54,407 nt of DNA from Alphaproteobacteria bacterium. GTDB taxonomy: Bacteria > Pseudomonadota > Alphaproteobacteria > Kiloniellales > DSM-21159. Shown piece after piece: positions 1-7,756 of this stretch. Position numbers and translations under genes: made by a program. Below the pieces are notes generated by a model, which saw only the letters and a list, made by a program, of their open reading frames with translations, was not told the DNA's origin and ran no database searches. Within the stretch, counting starts at the first letter, position 1, and each line of letters starts with the position of its first letter. The DNA lies in assembly GCA_030433005.1 (NCBI GenBank), contig JAUILQ010000036.1:1-54407 (forward strand), read 5' to 3'.

Positions 1-1514
1 GCGACCTGGCCGGGCCCGCGCAGCAGGCTCGGCGGCACCGAGAGGCGCTGGCCGTAGAGTTCGACCGCCTGGTCGACGTCGAGCTTGTCGAGCGCCTCCG
101 GGCTGGCCTGGGCGAGCCGGGCGACGAAGCCGGTCAGCCGCTCGATCGAGCCGGAATCGACCGCCTTCTGCGCCTGCGCCAGCAGCGAGACGAAGACGAC
201 CTCGAGCTCGCGGCCCTGCAGCTCCGCGGGCGCCGGCGGCAGCAGCCCGCCGCGCGCCAGGATCGCGAAGACGCGGTCGATCAGCGGGCGCAGCAGATCC
301 TTGTGCAGCCGCTCGAGCACCGGGCCGAGCGCCAGCAGCTTCTCCTCGTGGCGCTCGGCGACCTCGGTCGCGGTCATCTGCCGGCGGTCGCTCTCGACCA
401 TCATCAGGAAGAGATCGGCGTAGAAGGCGCGCGCGATCCGCCCCTCCAGCTTCTCGATGTCGAGCATCAGCGGCTGGATCTGCGGGTCGAACTGGTAGGC
501 CGGCTGGAAGCCGGCCTGGCCCTGCTGGACGTCGACGTAGGTGATCGAGCCGGGCAGGATCGAGGCGGCGCGCTTCTGCAGGCTGGTCGGCGCGATCATC
601 GGCGGGCGCACCAGCTTCTCGATCGCCTCGGCCTTGCGCTTCTCCTCGTTCTGCAGCTGCTTGACGTCGCCCAGCGCGTCCATCGCCGGCGAGCGGCCGT
701 AGATGTCGCCGCTCGCCAGGTGCCAGCGCGGCGCCATCAGCGGGAACTCCTCGAAGCCGCGCTCGGCCAGCGCCTGCGGCCGCGACTGGCCGGCCTCGAA
801 GTAGAGCGAGCGCCAGGGCTTGCCGCCCGCCCTCGGGACTGCCTCGCCCTCGCGGTTGGGTTCGATCGCGTGGACGACCTCGACCCACTGGTCGTAGGCG
901 CCGCGGTCCCAGAGGCCGCGCACCGTCGCCGAGACCGCGTCCAGGCCGAACTGCTCGACCAGCTGGGCCACGGTCATGGCGTACTCGCGGTAGAAGCTGT
1001 CGACCCGGCCCTTGTGGTCCTGGGCGATCATGTACTCGCCGGCGGTGAAGCCGCGCACCCGGATGACGTCGTCGGGGTCCTCGAAGACGGCAAGCGCGGC
1101 GGTGCCGAAGCAGCCGAGCTCCTCGTACTGCGCCTGCAGCACGGGATAGAGGTTGGAACGGTCGAAGACCGCCTGCATCAGCCGCTCGACCTGCTCCAGC
1201 CACAGCTTGACCGGCTGCCAGTCGGCGAGCTCGGGGTCGGGCGTCGCCAGCTTGAACCAGGGCCGCGCCGGGCTGGTGACGCCGGCCGAGAGGCCGGACT
1301 GCAGGGTCCGCAGCGCGATCGTTCCGCTGCCGTTGACGATCCGGCCGTTGCGCTTGCCGCCCTGGTTCGGCCGGCCGCCGGCCGGCCCGGACAGGAAGCG
1401 GCCGCTGCGCGGCAGCAGGTGCTCGGCCAGCTCGCTCCAGTGCGGCAGCCAGGAGCTGCGCTCGCCGCGCAGCGCCTCCAGCCGGGTCTCGACGTGCTGT
1501 CTCAAGGGTCTCAT
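1..1514 (-). CDS. Phage head-to-tail connector (portal) protein, 3' end cut by window edge
   Basis: The reading frame opens at an ATG at 1514 behind AAAGGA and stays open for about 504 codons to the window edge, so the C-terminus is missing. The translation begins MRPLRQHVETRLEALRGERS and later contains the segments SGLSAGVTSPARPWF and ASGDIYGRSPAMDALGDVK. These are typical of the podovirus head-to-tail connecting protein family (PF12236 type). Such proteins form the dodecameric ring at the capsid vertex through which DNA is packaged and ejected. It follows the large terminase and two small genes on the same strand, which is a usual morphogenesis order. No frameshift was seen in the visible part. 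The family assignment is from motif recognition, not a search. Confidence 0.88.
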   Translation of the reverse strand, partial: MRPLRQHVETRLEALRGERSSWLPHWSELAEHLLPRSGRFLSGPAGGRPNQGGKRNGRIVNGSGTIALRTLQSGLSAGVTSPARPWFKLATPDPELADWQPVKLWLEQVERLMQAVFDRSNLYPVLQAQYEELGCFGTAALAVFEDPDDVIRVRGFTAGEYMIAQDHKGRVDSFYREYAMTVAQLVEQFGLDAVSATVRGLWDRGAYDQWVEVVHAIEPNREGEAVPRAGGKPWRSLYFEAGQSRPQALAERGFEEFPLMAPRWHLASGDIYGRSPAMDALGDVKQLQNEEKRKAEAIEKLVRPPMIAPTSLQKRAASILPGSITYVDVQQGQAGFQPAYQFDPQIQPLMLDIEKLEGRIARAFYADLFLMMVESDRRQMTATEVAERHEEKLLALGPVLERLHKDLLRPLIDRVFAILARGGLLPPAPAELQGRELEVVFVSLLAQAQKAVDSGSIERLTGFVARLAQASPEALDKLDVDQAVELYGQRLSVPPSLLRGPGQV

Positions 1515-1565
1515 GGCTGTCCTTTCGGAAGGGGGCGAGGTCCCGGCGTCCACGTCGCAGCGCCC

Positions 1566-1955
1566 TCACCCGCCCAGCAGCGTGGCCTTGGCGCTGTTGC
1601 CCCGGCCGAGGCGGCTGCCGGCGGCGACCGCGGGACTGCGGCCGGCGACGCGGGCCTGGCTCGCGGTGCGGCGCCGGGCGCGCTGGGCATTCTCGTCAGC
1701 CGGGCGCGGCGGCTCTGCCTTCTGGGCGGCGCTGCCGGCCTGCGGCGGCGGGCCGGGCTCGCGCGCAGCCGCCGGCTCCGGGTCCGGCGGCGCGAGCTCG
1801 CGGCCCCAGCGGTCGATCAGCCCGGCGGCCTCGCGGCGCTGCAGGGTCTCGTAGTCGCGGCGATCGGCCGGCTTGTCGAGGTCGAGCGTCCGACCGTAGA
1901 CCTGCAGGACGTTGCGGACCGCCGGGGCCGCGGGAGCGGCCGGAGCCATGCACAT
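1566..1955 (-). CDS. Small phage structural-module protein A with C-terminal NSAKATLLGG tail
   Basis: The gene encodes 129 aa, starting at the ATG at 1955 (MCMAPAAPAAP) behind GGGGAGG. An N-terminal Ala/Pro linker is followed by a segment near residues 17-45 (VLQVYGRTLDLDKPADRRDY), a Pro/Ala-rich middle, and a basic C-terminus ending RLGRGNSAKATLLGG. That ending is nearly the same as the tail of the next upstream gene. Small proteins with STILT or KTLLGG-like tails commonly lie between terminase and portal genes in phages with this portal type. Their function is not known to me; a head decoration or adaptor role would be a guess. The gap to the portal start is about 50 bases. Confidence 0.72.
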   Translation of the reverse strand: MCMAPAAPAAPAVRNVLQVYGRTLDLDKPADRRDYETLQRREAAGLIDRWGRELAPPDPEPAAAREPGPPPQAGSAAQKAEPPRPADENAQRARRRTASQARVAGRSPAVAAGSRLGRGNSAKATLLGG

Positions 1956-1969
1956 CGCGTCGCCTCCCC

Positions 1970-2272
1970 TCAGCCGCCGAGCAGCGTGCGCTTGGCGCTG
2001 TTGCCCGGGCGCAGCACGCCCTGGCCCGAGGTCAGGATCGTCGCCTTGGCCGGGCCGCCGGCGACCAGCGCGGTGCGGCGCTCGTCCTGGCGCGCCGCCT
2101 TCTGGGCCTGGCTGACCGGCCGCGGCGCCTCCTGCCGGCGGTCCTCCTCCGCCTCCTCGACGGCCGGGTCGCGTCGGCTCTCGATCCGCGGGCTCGGAGG
2201 CGGCGGCGGTGGCGGCGGCGGCGGCGGCGGTGCCGGGATGGCCGGCGCCGGGGGACTGGCGAAGAAGCACAT
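1970..2272 (-). CDS. Small phage structural-module protein B with poly-proline and NSAKRTLLGG tail
   Basis: The gene encodes 100 aa, starting at the ATG at 2272. The N-terminus MCFFASPPAPAIP leads into about twelve consecutive prolines encoded by a GGC/GGT-rich repeat near 2197-2232. An acidic segment (EEAEEDRR) follows, and the C-terminus contains PAKATILTSGQGVL and ends NSAKRTLLGG. The C-terminal part resembles that of the 129-aa neighbour, and both begin with MC. It starts about 8 bases after the terminase stop and probably uses the GAGGAG at the end of the terminase gene as its ribosome binding site. The poly-proline run may need EF-P for translation and may vary in length. Function unknown. 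Confidence 0.7.
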   Translation of the reverse strand: MCFFASPPAPAIPAPPPPPPPPPPPPSPRIESRRDPAVEEAEEDRRQEAPRPVSQAQKAARQDERRTALVAGGPAKATILTSGQGVLRPGNSAKRTLLGG

Positions 2273-2280
2273 GGGGCTCG

Positions 2281-3906
2281 TCACTCCTCGAAGGGGTTCC
2301 ACTCGGCCTTGAGGCCGCTCGCCGCGGCGGGGTCGAGCGCGCCGGGGTCGCGCGCCCCCCATTCCGCCCAGAAGGTCAGGGCCAGGGCGTCGGCGCGGTC
2401 CGGCGAGGCGAGGCCGCGCGCCTTCATGTCCTGCTTGCGCTCCAGGCGGATCTGCAGGGTCGGCGAGTAGCCGTACTCGCGGCCGACCAGCTGGTCGCGC
2501 AGCAGCGGGTCGGCGGGCAGCGCGCCGCCGGCCAGCCAGTCGCGCAGCCGGCCCCACATCTCCGCACCCTTGTCGGCGTAGACCCGCGGGTCGTCGGCGC
2601 GGCCGCCGAAGTTGGCCTCGATCACCGGATGGCCGACCTCGCGCAGGCGGTCGACGACGCCGGCCCCGACGCCGCCGCCGTCGACGACCACGGCGTCGGG
2701 GCGCAGCCGCCGGATGACCTCGACGACGCGCGCCGCGACCTGCATGGAATCGAGCCCGCGCAGCGGGATCCAGGCGTGAGTCCGGGCGTCGCGGCCGACG
2801 CGCACCGCGATCACCGTCTCGTCGCCGCCGTAGCGCGCGACGTCGACGCCGACGACCACCGGGTCCTGCAGGCCGTGCGCCGCCTCGCGGGCCTGGGCCT
2901 GCTCGACCAGGTCGCTGGCGACGAACTGCGCCGTGCCGACGCGCGGGAAGACGCCGCGCACGCGCACCCGCACGAAGTCGCTGTCCTCGCCGTAGTCCTC
3001 GACCCACTGGGCGATCTGCGCCTTGTTGGTGAAGCCGACTGAGCGACTGTCGATCTGGCGCCGGCTCCAGCGGTGGGCGTAGCGCCCGAAGCACTCGCGG
3101 AAGCGGCCGCTGGCCTTGGTCGGATTGCCGGCGACCAGCCAGAGGATCTCGGTGTCGCGGTCGGTCAGCGCGCCCTCGGCAGTCTCCCAGATGACGTCGG
3201 GGATCGCCGAAGCCTCGTCGAAGACCAGCAGGATGCGGCCGCCCTGGTTGTGCAGGCCGGCGAAGGCCTCGGGATTGGTCTCGTTCCAGGGCACGGCGTC
3301 GCAGCGCCAGGTGCGCGCGTGGCCCGGATCGGCGGCGGCGAGCGACAGGCCGGAGAGCTTGAAGCCCTTGGAGAAGCGGCAGCGCCGGTGCCAGGTCGCC
3401 AGCTGCACCCAGGTCTTGGTCCTGAGCTGCGTCTCGGTGTTGGCGGTGACCACGACCTGGGTGTCGGGCCGCGTGGTCAGCGCCCAGAGGATCAGCCAGG
3501 CGACGAAGGCCGACTTGCCGATGCCGTGGCCGGACGCGATCGCCAGGCGGATCGCCGCGCCGGTGTCGTCCGGCTCCTCGCCCTCGCGGCCGGGCTCCGG
3601 CAGCGCGGTCAGGCGCCGGCCGATCTCGGCCAGCGCCTCGCGCTGCCAGGGCTGCGGGCCGGCGTGGCCGGCGAGCCGGCCGCGGTCCCAGGCGAAGGCC
3701 TCCTCGACCCAGCGCAGCGGGTCGCGCCGGCAGGCCTCGAGCAGCGCCGCGGCCGCATCCGGCGGCTCGGGCGCGGCGGCGGGCTCAGCGGCGGCGGCGG
3801 GCTGAAGGGGGACGGCGGGCGCCGGCCCGCCGGCCGCCGCCTCCAGCACGAGGGGATCCTGGCGCCGGGTCTCGCGCGGGGAGGACGGGCGGGGGGACGA
3901 GACCAT
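2281..3906 (-). CDS. terL: Phage terminase large subunit
   Basis: The protein is 541 aa from the ATG at 3906 (MVSSPRPSSPRE) with GAGGA about 12 bases upstream; an in-frame start at 3990 would give 569 aa. The ATPase domain has a Walker A motif SGHGIGKS (Lys131) and a Walker B motif LLVFDEAS (Asp230-Glu231). The C-terminal RNase H-like nuclease has acidic clusters in VVGVDVARYGGDE (Asp355), DAVVVDGGGVGAG and SPDRADALALTFW. The enzyme pumps DNA into the prohead and cuts it. It leads the minus-strand phage block, and the next gene on its other side is an unrelated cellular gene on the opposite strand. No small terminase, integrase or lysis gene lies on that side, so this is either the phage boundary or a decayed end. 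Confidence 0.93.
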   Translation of the reverse strand: MVSSPRPSSPRETRRQDPLVLEAAAGGPAPAVPLQPAAAAEPAAAPEPPDAAAALLEACRRDPLRWVEEAFAWDRGRLAGHAGPQPWQREALAEIGRRLTALPEPGREGEEPDDTGAAIRLAIASGHGIGKSAFVAWLILWALTTRPDTQVVVTANTETQLRTKTWVQLATWHRRCRFSKGFKLSGLSLAAADPGHARTWRCDAVPWNETNPEAFAGLHNQGGRILLVFDEASAIPDVIWETAEGALTDRDTEILWLVAGNPTKASGRFRECFGRYAHRWSRRQIDSRSVGFTNKAQIAQWVEDYGEDSDFVRVRVRGVFPRVGTAQFVASDLVEQAQAREAAHGLQDPVVVGVDVARYGGDETVIAVRVGRDARTHAWIPLRGLDSMQVAARVVEVIRRLRPDAVVVDGGGVGAGVVDRLREVGHPVIEANFGGRADDPRVYADKGAEMWGRLRDWLAGGALPADPLLRDQLVGREYGYSPTLQIRLERKQDMKARGLASPDRADALALTFWAEWGARDPGALDPAAASGLKAEWNPFEE

Positions 3907-4054
3907 GCGTCGGGAGGTTCCTCGCTTCGGGGACGGCGGGCCGGCGGACGCGGCAATGCGATAGTCGCAACGAGGCCAAGCGCGTCGCAACGCCGCGCGG
4001 AGCCTCGGATGTTTTTGTTATGTTCTCATACCGCCCGCCGCTATCCTGCCGGCC
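3907..4054. promoter_or_regulatory. Divergent intergenic region with two GTCGCAACG repeats and a LexA-like site
   Basis: Between terL and the divergent VOC gene, GTCGCAACG occurs at 3964-3972 and 3984-3992, an exact 20-bp period. Further on, GTTT-N7-GTTC at 4011-4025 is one base away from the alphaproteobacterial LexA site GTTC-N7-GTTC, within a locally AT-rich patch. The repeats are suitably placed to regulate terL and the LexA-like site could serve either gene. All of this is inference from spacing and similarity. Confidence 0.35.
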
Positions 4055-4483
4055 ATGGAACAGCGCATCAGCCTCGTCACCCTCGCCGTGCGCGACCTCG
4101 ACCGCGCCACAGCCTTCTACGAGCGCCTGGGCTGGCGCCGCTCGGTGCGCGAGGCCGAGCGCTGCGCCTTCTTCCAGTGCGGCGGCCTGGCGCTCGGGCT
4201 CTATCCGGTCGCCGACCAGGCCCGCGACCTCGGCCTCGCCGCCGACGAGCTGGTGCCGCCGGCCGGCGTCGTGCTTGCCCAGAACCTGCGCAGCCGGGAG
4301 GAGGTCGCGGCCCTTCTGGCCGAGGCCGAGGCGGCCGGCGCCGAAATCCTGCGCCCGGCCGGCGCGGCCTTCTGGGGCGGCTGGTTCGGCTTCTTCCGCG
4401 ATCCCGACGGCCACGTCTGGGAGATCGCCTGGAATCCCGGCTTCGCGCTGGACGAGGCCGGGAACCTGACGCTGCCGGCGTGA
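4055..4483 (+). CDS. VOC-family (glyoxalase/bleomycin resistance-like) protein
   Basis: The protein is 142 aa from the ATG at 4055. It shows the VOC fold pattern: an N-terminal beta strand and helix (LVTLAVRDLDRATAFYERLGW), a central AFFQCGGLALGLYP strand, and the C-terminal metal-side segment GFFRDPDGHVWEIAWNPGF with the usual D-P-D-G-x-x-W-E. Single-module proteins of this length dimerise and may act on small electrophiles or bind antibiotics; the substrate cannot be read from the sequence. No strong Shine-Dalgarno is seen, and the AT-rich patch about 35-45 bases upstream may supply the promoter. It is the first cellular gene next to the phage block. Confidence 0.85.
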   Translation: MEQRISLVTLAVRDLDRATAFYERLGWRRSVREAERCAFFQCGGLALGLYPVADQARDLGLAADELVPPAGVVLAQNLRSREEVAALLAEAEAAGAEILRPAGAAFWGGWFGFFRDPDGHVWEIAWNPGFALDEAGNLTLPA

Positions 4484-4612
4484 ACGACGGTCGGCCCGGC
4501 GGGCCGAAGGCATCGGCGGTCGCCTGCCGAGGCCGGCTCCCCTTCCCTCTCGACCGCCGCCGCGGCGCGGCGCAGACTGCGGAGCGAGACCGACGGAAGG
4601 GATTCTGCCGCC

Positions 4613-5272
4613 ATGGCCAAGCGGACGCTGGGGGCGCTGGTGTTCCCGGGCTTCGAGCTGCTCGACCTCTACGGGCCGCTCGAGATGTTCGGCTTCTTCC
4701 CCGAGGAGTTCGAGATCCGCATCCTGGCCCGCACGGCCGACCCGGTGGCCAGCCGCGCCGGCCCGCGCACCGAGGTCGATCTGGCCTGGGGCGAGGGCTG
4801 CAGCGGCGGCGCCGCCTGGACCGAGGCCGGCGGCGACCGGGCCGCGGCGCCCGACATCCTGCTGGTGCCGGGCGGTCCCGGCACCCGCGAGCTGGTCGAC
4901 GAGCCGGTGACGCTGCACTGGCTCGCCGAGGTCGCGCCGCGTGCCGCGCACACCCTGTCGGTCTGCACCGGCAGCGCGCTGCTGGCGCGCGCCGGCGTGC
5001 TCGACGGCCGCCACGCGACGACCAACAAGGCGGCCTTCGCCTGGGTCGAGTCCCAGGGCCCCGGGGTCTCCTGGGTGCGGCGCGCGCGCTGGGTGCGCGA
5101 TGGCAGCTTCTACAGCTCGTCGGGGGTTTCGGCGGGCATCGACATGGCGCTGGCGGTGATCGCCGACCTGCTCGGCCGCGAGCAGGCCGACCAGGCCGCG
5201 CTCTGGGCCGAGTACACCTGGCACGACGACCCCGGAAACGACCCCTTCGCCGGGCGCCACGGCCTGGTCTGA
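4613..5272 (+). CDS. DJ-1/PfpI family protein
   Basis: The protein is 219 aa with start ATG at 4613 behind GGAAGGGA. A glutamine-amidotransferase-like fold is indicated by ALVFPGFELLDLYGPLEMF at the N-terminus, ILLVPGGPGTREL in the middle, and the nucleophile-elbow motif SVCTGSALLARAG with Cys118. The Tyr/Gly/Pro pattern around residue 20 fits the branch that includes isonitrile hydratases and the amidase-like domains of AraC regulators, but no HTH follows. A hydratase or glyoxalase activity is possible and cannot be settled here. It follows the VOC gene by 129 bases on the same strand, so co-transcription is possible. Confidence 0.85.
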   Translation: MAKRTLGALVFPGFELLDLYGPLEMFGFFPEEFEIRILARTADPVASRAGPRTEVDLAWGEGCSGGAAWTEAGGDRAAAPDILLVPGGPGTRELVDEPVTLHWLAEVAPRAAHTLSVCTGSALLARAGVLDGRHATTNKAAFAWVESQGPGVSWVRRARWVRDGSFYSSSGVSAGIDMALAVIADLLGREQADQAALWAEYTWHDDPGNDPFAGRHGLV

Positions 5273-5328
5273 GGCGTCGCCCCCCCCCCGCCGCTCCCCC
5301 CGCGCTGCGGCGCGGCGGTCGGCCGGCG
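5273..5328. other. Short convergent intergenic region with a C10 tract
   Basis: Between the PfpI gene and the convergent hybrid kinase gene there are 56 bases with a run of ten C (5280-5289), more C-rich sequence and GCGCTGCGGCGC-type self-complementarity. It probably serves as a bidirectional transcription end, although no T-tract is present. The C run could be a slippage-prone site but lies outside both coding regions. Confidence 0.3.
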
Positions 5329-7581
5329 TCAGCCGACCGCGTGCAGGGGCGTGCCGGCGGCGTCGGCCCGGAGCGAGCCCTCGAGCTCGCCGCAGATCTC
5401 CTCGCCGAGCCGCTCCATCGTGCGGCGGCTCTCCTGCGGCTGCTGGCCGAGCAGGCAGAGCGCCTCCAATCGCCGGTAGCCGAGATAGCCGGCGGTCCCC
5501 TTGACGCTGTGCGACGCGCGGGAGAAGCCTTCCCGGTCGTCGGCCGCGAGCGCCCCGCGCAGCTGCGCCAGATGCTCCTCCGCGAAAGGGGCCCACAGGT
5601 TGACGATCTCCCGGAAGCGTTCGGCCGGAATGGCCTCGCCCAACGCCTGCTGCACCGAGGGATCGAACGACGGCAGCGCGCCGCAGGCCGTCTCGATCGT
5701 CTCGTCGATCGTCCGCTCGTCCGCCTCGGCCGCGGCGGCGCCGGCGACAAGGCTCGGGCGGCGGTCGCGCCGCACCACCGTGACCGCGGCGATCAGCTCC
5801 GACCAGTCGACGGGCTTGTGCAGCACGCCGTCTAGACCGGCGCTCTGGTAGTGGCGGCGGTGCTCGGCGACCACGTCCGCGGTCAGCGCCAGGATCGGCA
5901 GCTCCGCCTGCGCGCCGCCCAGCGCCCGGATCTGCCGCGCGGCCTCGACGCCGTCGAGCACCGGCATCTGCATGTCCATCAGCACGACGTCGAAAGCCTC
6001 GCCGCGCACGCGCTCCACCGCCTGGGCGCCGTCCTCGACCAGCAGCACAGAGGCGCCGAGCTTCGTCAGCATCTCGCCAAGCAGCAGCCGGGTCACCGGC
6101 GCGTCCTCGGCGACCAGGATTCGGATGCCCTCGAGCGGCCGGGCGCCGACCGGATCCGCCGCCCGGTCGGCCGCCGAGGCGGACGCCTCGGATTCCGTCT
6201 GCGGCGGCAGCGGGGCGGCCGTCGCCGCCGGCGAGGCCGCCTCGGCGCCGACCGGCGGGGCCTCGACGAGCGGCAGGGTCAGGACGAAGCAGGAGCCCAG
6301 CCCCTTCTCGCTGCGCACCGTCAGGCTGCCGGCCATGATCTCGGCCAGGCGCCGCGAGATCGCGAGGCCGAGCCCCGAGCCGCCGAAGCGCTTGGTCGTC
6401 GAGCCGTCTTCCTGCTCGAAGGGCTCGAAGATTTGCTGCTGGCGCTCGCGGTCGATGCCGATGCCGCTGTCGCGCACCTCGAAGCGCAGGAGCGGCTCGC
6501 CCTCGGACCCGGAGTCCCGGCGGATCGAGACCTCGACATGGCCGCGCTCGGTGAACTTCAGGGCGTTGCCGACCAGGTTGAACAGGATCTGGCGGACCCG
6601 ATGGTCGTCGCAGAGCACCGTCTCCGGCACGTCGTCCTCGAGATTGAGGCGCAGCGCCAGCTCCTTCTCGCGGGCGCGGGGCTGAAAGAAGCTCATGACG
6701 TCGAAGGCGATCCGCTCGACCCGGACCGGAGCCGGCGACAGGCTCATGCGCTCGGCCTCGATCTTCGAGAAGTCGAGGATGTCGTTGACCAGGGTCAGCA
6801 GCGTCTGGCCGGAGCTGTGCATCGCCTCGACGTAGCTGCGATGGGTCGCCGGCAGAGAGGCCCCCCGCATCAGCTCGAGCATGCCCAGCACGCCGGTCAG
6901 CGGCGTGCGCAGCTCGTGGCTCATCTGGGCGAGGAAGCGCGACTTCGCGCGGTTCGCCGCGTCGGCGGCGCGGCGCGCCTCTTCCGCCGCGGCCAGGGCC
7001 TCGCGCCGCCGGTCGTCGAGCAGCAGCAGGTAGCCGAACAGCGCGGTGCCGCTGACCGCCGTCACCGTGTAGGCGGGACCGAGCGAGGCGGCGATCGCCA
7101 GCGCCGTCTCGCGGCCCAGCAGGAACAGCGCCGAGAACAGCGTCAGCGCGCAGGCGGCGCCGGCCGTCGCGAAGACCGCGACGTTGAAGGGACCGCCGCG
7201 CCGGCGCAGCCACCAGAGGCCGACCGAGATCGCGAGCATGCCCAGCGAGACCACCGAGGCCGGCAGCGCGCCGTCTCCTCCGATCAGGAAGCGGTTGCCG
7301 GTGACCAAGCCGACGGCGGTCGCGGCGGCCAGCGGCCCGCCGCCGAAGGCGCCGGCCAGCACCATCGGCACCGAGCGGCCGTCGAAGATCAGCCCGGGCG
7401 CGAACTCGATGGGCAGGCTCATCAGCGCGACGCCGGCGCCGCCGAAGACGAAGCCGTAGGCCAGCTGGCGCGCGACGCCCGAGAGCCGGGCGAGCGGCTC
7501 GGCGGCGGCGGCATAGACGACGACGAGCAGGGCCAGCAGACCGACGTTCTGGACCAGGGAGAGCAGGCCTGCCGTGTTCAT
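5329..7581 (-). CDS. Membrane hybrid sensor histidine kinase (5TM-LYT-like input, HisKA, HATPase, REC, Hpt)
   Basis: The protein is 750 aa from the ATG at 7581. Residues 1 to about 190 form five or six hydrophobic helices with FDGRSVPMVLAGAFGGGPLAA, the pattern of 5TM-5TMR_LYT sensor regions. A short coiled segment leads to HisKA with MSHELRTPLTG (His222), then HATPase_c with NLVGNALKFTERG and GGSGLGLAISRRL. A receiver domain carries phospho-acceptor Asp536 (VLMDMQMP) and Lys in LHKPVDW. A C-terminal Hpt domain has HSVKGTAGYLG (His691). The full His-Asp-His relay therefore implies an unseen final response regulator; the single-domain regulator at 9871 is a candidate. A perfect CtrA-like box lies 88-103 bases upstream. 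The next gene upstream is a degenerate paralogue. Confidence 0.93.
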   Translation of the reverse strand: MNTAGLLSLVQNVGLLALLVVVYAAAAEPLARLSGVARQLAYGFVFGGAGVALMSLPIEFAPGLIFDGRSVPMVLAGAFGGGPLAAATAVGLVTGNRFLIGGDGALPASVVSLGMLAISVGLWWLRRRGGPFNVAVFATAGAACALTLFSALFLLGRETALAIAASLGPAYTVTAVSGTALFGYLLLLDDRRREALAAAEEARRAADAANRAKSRFLAQMSHELRTPLTGVLGMLELMRGASLPATHRSYVEAMHSSGQTLLTLVNDILDFSKIEAERMSLSPAPVRVERIAFDVMSFFQPRAREKELALRLNLEDDVPETVLCDDHRVRQILFNLVGNALKFTERGHVEVSIRRDSGSEGEPLLRFEVRDSGIGIDRERQQQIFEPFEQEDGSTTKRFGGSGLGLAISRRLAEIMAGSLTVRSEKGLGSCFVLTLPLVEAPPVGAEAASPAATAAPLPPQTESEASASAADRAADPVGARPLEGIRILVAEDAPVTRLLLGEMLTKLGASVLLVEDGAQAVERVRGEAFDVVLMDMQMPVLDGVEAARQIRALGGAQAELPILALTADVVAEHRRHYQSAGLDGVLHKPVDWSELIAAVTVVRRDRRPSLVAGAAAAEADERTIDETIETACGALPSFDPSVQQALGEAIPAERFREIVNLWAPFAEEHLAQLRGALAADDREGFSRASHSVKGTAGYLGYRRLEALCLLGQQPQESRRTMERLGEEICGELEGSLRADAAGTPLHAVG

Positions 7582-7668
7582 CGGCGTTCGAACTCCAGGG
7601 GGGCGGCCGCCGGACCGCAGCGGCTTCGGAGCGCTTTGCTTCGAAAAGGAAGCTTTTGAGCGAAAGCC
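7582..7668 (-). other. Leader of the hybrid kinase gene with nested hairpins
   Basis: The sequence between the CtrA-like box and the kinase start contains GCTTC/GAAGC arms around GAAAAG (near 7628-7645) and an overlapping GCTTT/AAAGC pair. These two stems are mutually exclusive in part, so they could form an alternative structure in the 5' untranslated RNA. No known riboswitch is recognised. Confidence 0.25.
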
Positions 7669-7684
7669 GTTAATTTCGGATTAA
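7669..7684 (-). promoter_or_regulatory. Perfect CtrA-like box upstream of the hybrid kinase
   Basis: On the minus strand the sequence reads TTAA-TCCGAAA-TTAAC, an exact match to the alphaproteobacterial CtrA consensus TTAA-N7-TTAAC. It sits 88-103 bases upstream of the kinase ATG at 7581 in the intergenic gap, one of the few AT-rich places in the region. CtrA controls cell cycle in Caulobacter and motility or chemotaxis in Rhodospirillales. Binding is inferred. Confidence 0.6.
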
Positions 7685-7720
7685 GCAGTGCGCCGCCGAC
7701 GCCGGCCCGTGCGCCGCGCC

Positions 7721-7756
7721 CGAAGCCGCGCCCGAAGTCGCGCCCGAAGTCGCGCT
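7721..7756. repeat. Minisatellite, three 12-bp units, abutting the stop codon of the paralogous kinase
   Basis: Three units of CGAAGTCGCGCC or close variants lie at 7721-7732, 7733-7744 and 7745-7756. The last base is the first base of the stop triplet (plus-strand TCA at 7756-7758) of the minus-strand gene ending at 7756. Readthrough of the stop would add an Arg/Leu-rich repeat to the protein. Confidence 0.8.

Noticed and set aside
303..2312. A 669-codon plus-strand frame opposite the portal and small phage genes
   Set aside because: It is antisense to genes with clear motifs and contains a poly-Gly run that is the reverse of the poly-Pro tract.
4011..4025. A firm LexA operator before the VOC gene or terL
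   Set aside because: GTTT-N7-GTTC has one mismatch in an essential half site and stands alone; kept only as a LexA-like candidate.
5280..5289. C10 tract as a phase-variation switch
   Set aside because: It is between two convergent 3' ends, so length changes would not alter a promoter or reading frame.
7582..7755. A riboswitch or attenuator in the kinase leader
   Set aside because: The stems are short, no leader peptide or known aptamer was recognised, and the AT-rich part is better explained by the promoter and CtrA box.
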